A DNA stretch of 26,857 nucleotides from CALGLS01 sp047626155 (GTDB lineage Bacteria > Bacteroidota > Bacteroidia > Chitinophagales > Saprospiraceae), in the NCBI GenBank assembly GCA_047626155.1, contig JBLHRR010000067.1:1-26857 (forward strand), read 5' to 3'. The notes under the pieces were generated by a model that was given only the letters and a program-made list of their open reading frames with translations, had not been told where the DNA came from and did not search any database. Shown one piece after another: positions 24,457 to 26,857 of this stretch. The translations under genes were made by a program, and so were the position numbers. The first letter of the stretch is position 1, and each line of letters opens with the position of its first letter.

Positions 24457-24464
24457 TACCTTTG
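24457..24464 (+). promoter_or_regulatory. Bacteroidota -7 element TACCTTTG (rpiB)
   Basis: Exact TAnnTTTG match, giving an rpiB leader of about 100 bases. No good -33 box was found. Confidence 0.5.
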
Positions 24465-24501
24465 CGGAAAATTTAACTCACGTTTTCAAACATACTAGCG
24501 T

Positions 24502-24550
24502 TTATTCCGAGTAAGATAATACGGTCGGCCGGATACCCGACTCCGAATAA
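24502..24550 (+). promoter_or_regulatory. Stem-loop in the rpiB 5' leader
   Basis: TTATTCCGAG (24502-24511) pairs with CTCCGAATAA (24541-24550) apart from one mismatch. Within it GTCGG (24524-24528) can pair with CCGAC (24537-24541), overlapping the outer stem by one base. It lies in the predicted transcribed leader, 22 bases before the ATG. It matches no riboswitch class I recognise. Confidence 0.35.
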
Positions 24551-24572
24551 GCTCTACTGATAAAAAGAAATC

Positions 24573-25010
24573 ATGTCTAAAAAAACAATTGCCATTGGCG
24601 GCGACCACGCCGGATTCGAGTACAAGGAAAGTATCATCAAGTCTCTTTCTAACAAGGGGTACACGTTACTTGATAAAGGCCCCTACTCTACTGACTCTGT
24701 TGACTATCCCGACTTTGTTCATCCCGTAGCTGAAGCAGTGGAAGGAAAGGAAGCTCGTTTTGGTATTTTAATTTGCGGAAGCGGAAACGGTGTCGCGATG
24801 ACTGCTAACAAGCACCAGGATATCCGCGCAGCTCTGACTTGGAATAATAACCTCGCGGCCTTGGCCAGACAACACAACAACGCCAATGTACTTTGCATTC
24901 CTGCTCGATTTGTTTCTAAAAAAATGGCGCATATGATGGTGAACACTTTTTTAGAAACTCCCTTTGAAGGGGGAAGACATAAAAGGCGAGTTGGGAAAAT
25001 TTCTTGTTAA
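24573..25010 (+). CDS. rpiB: Ribose-5-phosphate isomerase B
   Basis: Cytoplasmic enzyme interconverting ribose-5-phosphate and ribulose-5-phosphate in the non-oxidative pentose phosphate pathway; some relatives act on allose-6-phosphate or galactose-6-phosphate. It has 145 residues, the normal RpiB/LacAB length. The N-terminal IAIGGDHAGFEYK (7-19) contains the family's phosphate and ring-opening residues. DYPDFVHPVAEAV and ILICGSGNGVAMTANK follow, the latter with the catalytic Cys68. RQHNNANVLCIP carries the conserved His101. The C-terminus ETPFEGGRHKRRVGKIS is typical. It has its own promoter and a structured leader. A dispersed repeat follows, then the M28 peptidase gene, with which there is no evident functional link. 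Confidence 0.95.
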   Translation: MSKKTIAIGGDHAGFEYKESIIKSLSNKGYTLLDKGPYSTDSVDYPDFVHPVAEAVEGKEARFGILICGSGNGVAMTANKHQDIRAALTWNNNLAALARQHNNANVLCIPARFVSKKMAHMMVNTFLETPFEGGRHKRRVGKISC

Positions 25011-25020
25011 TAGCATTCAA

Positions 25021-25133
25021 AACCTAACGATGCAGTCTGTGGTTTTTAGCAGTTTGCAGCTAGCGGTTAGGTTCCCACTATCGCACGTTATAAGGAAGCC
25101 AAAGCCATCTGCTAGAAGCTAACTGCCGAAAAG
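25021..25133. repeat. Imperfect inverted repeats between rpiB and the peptidase gene
   Basis: AACCTAAC (25021-25028) and GTTAGGTT (25066-25073) are a perfect inverted pair. A second, imperfect pair is formed by the GCAGTTTGCAGCTAGC arm at about 25043-25067 and the GCTAGAAGCTAACTGCC arm at about 25107-25133. The word GCTA/AGCTA recurs, as in other dispersed Bacteroidota repeats. It may also act as the rpiB transcript end. Confidence 0.5.
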
Positions 25134-25203
25134 TAACTTCAAGTTTTAATAATCTCTATATATGCTGGCATAATTTGCCAAAGCCTCTAAACGTTTAATT
25201 TAC

Positions 25204-26844
25204 ATGAAAAAAATAATACTAAATCTAGTTATCCTTTGTCTGGGTAGCACTGCGGTTTTTGCGCAGAGTATTGATGCTGCTAAACAAGCACAAGAATTCA
25301 ACAAAGAAAGAAAAGCAGAAAAAGAAAAAACGGCTTTTATCGAGGAAATAGCTGCTACTATTACATCTGCCGATTTGCGCAAGCACCTCACTATCATTGC
25401 CTCTGATGAATTTGAAGGTCGGGAAACTGGAGAAGCGGGAAATGATAAAGCTGCTCAATATATCGCCGATCAATTTAAAGATATGGGACTTCCTGCCATC
25501 GGTGAAAACAACTCTTATTTTCAACCTGTTATTTTTACCTGGACTCGCTGGAATACCGTTTCTATGGACGTCAATGGTAAAAGCTATCGCCACCTTTGGG
25601 ACTACGTAACTTTTCCAGAAAGAAATAACCACCAACCAATGATAGAAACGGATGAGGTTATTTTTCTGGGCTACGGAATTGACGATAAGAAGTACAGCGA
25701 CTACAAGGGGGTGGATGTAAAAGATAAGGTCATTTTAATTTACAAAGGAGAACCGATTAATAGAAAAGGAAAATCGAAAGTGACGGGTAAAAAAACAACT
25801 TCTGAATGGTCAGCCAACTGGGATAAGAAATTGATCGCAGCGAAAAAACATGGCGTCAAAACGGTTCTGATTATTGAAAATGAAATTCAAAAAATGCTAG
25901 GCGAAAATCGTAAGTTTTTGATTGGACCAAAAATCACATTGGGTGAAGATGGGCAAGCGGCGGTCAATTATGCCAATAGCTATTTCATTTCTACTAATGT
26001 GGCCAAGAAAATTATGGGTACTAGCTATAAAAAAGTAGTGAAAGCTAGAAAGAAAATGCAAAAGCGTGGAAAGTCAAAAGCAGTCCGCATTCCTTGTAAA
26101 ATAAAACTGACGCAAGATAAATATCAGCGTCAATTGATTGGTAACAACGTAATGGGATATGTAGAAGGCTCTGATCCTAAACTAAAGGATGAGCTGGTAG
26201 TACTGACCGCACACTACGATCACCTTGGAAAAAAGGGAGATGATATTTTCAATGGTGCTGATGATAATGGCTCTGGAACTTCAACCATTATGGAAGTCGC
26301 TCAGGCTTTTGCTACTGCTAAAGAACAAGGCAAGGGCCCAAGACGATCTGTATTACTTATGCTAGTAACTGGAGAAGAAAAAGGATTGTTAGGTTCTCAA
26401 TATTATGTAGAGAAACCGGTCTTCCCTTTAGCCAACACTGTGGTAGACATCAATGTTGACATGGTTGGACGAGTAGATGAAAAATACAAGGACAACCCGA
26501 ACTACGTTTACGTCATTGGTTCTAACCGACTCAGTACAGAATTGCATGACATCAACGAAGCGGCTAACAAGAAATTTACAAACCTTACTTTAGATTATAC
26601 TTACAACGCAGAAAGCGATCCTAATCGTTATTACTACCGTTCTGATCATTACAACTTTGCGGAAAAGGGAATTCCTGCCATCTTCTTTTTCAATGGTACC
26701 CATGCAGATTACCACCGAGCAAGTGATACGGTGGAGAAGATCAATTTCGAAAAGATGGAAACCATCGGGCGCTTGGTATTTCACACGGCCTGGGAAATTG
26801 CCAATCGCGATAAGCGAATTGTAGTGGATGTGAAGCAAAAGTAA
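25204..26844 (+). CDS. Secreted M28-family zinc metallopeptidase
   Basis: Exported aminopeptidase/carboxypeptidase-like enzyme of 546 residues. The signal peptide (about 1-21) ends VFAQ. The peptidase core is split by a PA-like insertion (about 140-300) that includes DVKDKVILIYKGEP. Di-zinc ligands of the M28 family are visible: His337 in LTAHYDHLG, bridging Asp353 in GADDNGSG, catalytic Glu391 with Glu392 in VTGEEKGLLGS, Asp419 in NVDMVGR, and His504 in ADYHRASDT. His482 in RSDHYNFAEKGIPAIFFF is a further conserved family residue. No T9SS sorting domain or lipobox is present, so a periplasmic location is likely. The ATG at 25204 begins the signal peptide directly. It ends 13 bp before the window edge. 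Confidence 0.95.
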   Translation: MKKIILNLVILCLGSTAVFAQSIDAAKQAQEFNKERKAEKEKTAFIEEIAATITSADLRKHLTIIASDEFEGRETGEAGNDKAAQYIADQFKDMGLPAIGENNSYFQPVIFTWTRWNTVSMDVNGKSYRHLWDYVTFPERNNHQPMIETDEVIFLGYGIDDKKYSDYKGVDVKDKVILIYKGEPINRKGKSKVTGKKTTSEWSANWDKKLIAAKKHGVKTVLIIENEIQKMLGENRKFLIGPKITLGEDGQAAVNYANSYFISTNVAKKIMGTSYKKVVKARKKMQKRGKSKAVRIPCKIKLTQDKYQRQLIGNNVMGYVEGSDPKLKDELVVLTAHYDHLGKKGDDIFNGADDNGSGTSTIMEVAQAFATAKEQGKGPRRSVLLMLVTGEEKGLLGSQYYVEKPVFPLANTVVDINVDMVGRVDEKYKDNPNYVYVIGSNRLSTELHDINEAANKKFTNLTLDYTYNAESDPNRYYYRSDHYNFAEKGIPAIFFFNGTHADYHRASDTVEKINFEKMETIGRLVFHTAWEIANRDKRIVVDVKQK

Positions 26845-26857
26845 GCTGTCGAAAAAA

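Noticed and set aside
25166..25180. TGGCATAATTTGCCA as a second sigma-54 promoter ahead of the M28 peptidase
   Set aside because: The GG and GC blocks are two bases too close for a -24/-12 promoter; it is simply a 5-bp inverted repeat.

Overview
The window looks like chromosomal DNA of a free-living member of the Bacteroidota, possibly of the Saprospiria/Chitinophagia type. Three kinds of evidence support this: many upstream regions carry the Bacteroidota -7 element TAnnTTTG; one secreted enzyme ends in a type IX secretion (T9SS) sorting domain; and the families present (CarboxypepD_reg-like TonB receptor, DUF2723/GT117 membrane protein, MacB-type ABC modules, M28 peptidase) are typical of that phylum. 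I saw no phage, integrase, transposase, CRISPR, rRNA or tRNA. The DNA is mostly ordinary genes separated by many short dispersed repeats.

Left region (1-5.9 kb): a regulated export module. Leftward run a membrane-fusion/periplasmic adaptor (1536-2789) and two paralogous MacB/LolD-type ATPases (751-1437 and 1-545, the second cut by the window edge). Divergently transcribed are an NtrC-type sigma-54 activator (3097-4485) and its PAS-containing histidine kinase (4562-5899). The shared 307-bp intergenic region holds a good sigma-54 (-24/-12) promoter facing the adaptor gene. It also holds a palindrome and GGAC half-sites about two helical turns apart, placed where an activator would bind. The kinase has two membrane helices with almost no extracytoplasmic loop, so the module resembles, by analogy, Bce-type sensing and efflux systems but with sigma-54 output. 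This is the most interesting system in the window.

Middle region (6-14.6 kb): a T9SS-secreted esterase with an N-terminal starch-binding-like domain; a convergent Crp/Fnr regulator without cysteines; a TonB-dependent receptor; and a leftward cluster of an inositol-monophosphatase-like enzyme, a MacB-type permease and a polysaccharide flippase.

Right region (14.9-26.9 kb), all rightward: a shortened, probably decaying nucleotidyltransferase; an unknown lipoprotein; RlmN; a YqhD-like alcohol dehydrogenase followed by a clear terminator; an O-methyltransferase; a polysaccharide deacetylase; a large DUF2723/GT117 membrane glycosyltransferase with a strong terminator; RpiB; and a secreted M28 peptidase.

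Three start sites are revised because the upstream in-frame sequence is promoter or repeat DNA: the Crp/Fnr gene (8269), the TonB receptor (10804) and the O-methyltransferase (18987). Several genes have TAnnTTTG only 4-7 bases before the ATG, which suggests leaderless transcripts.
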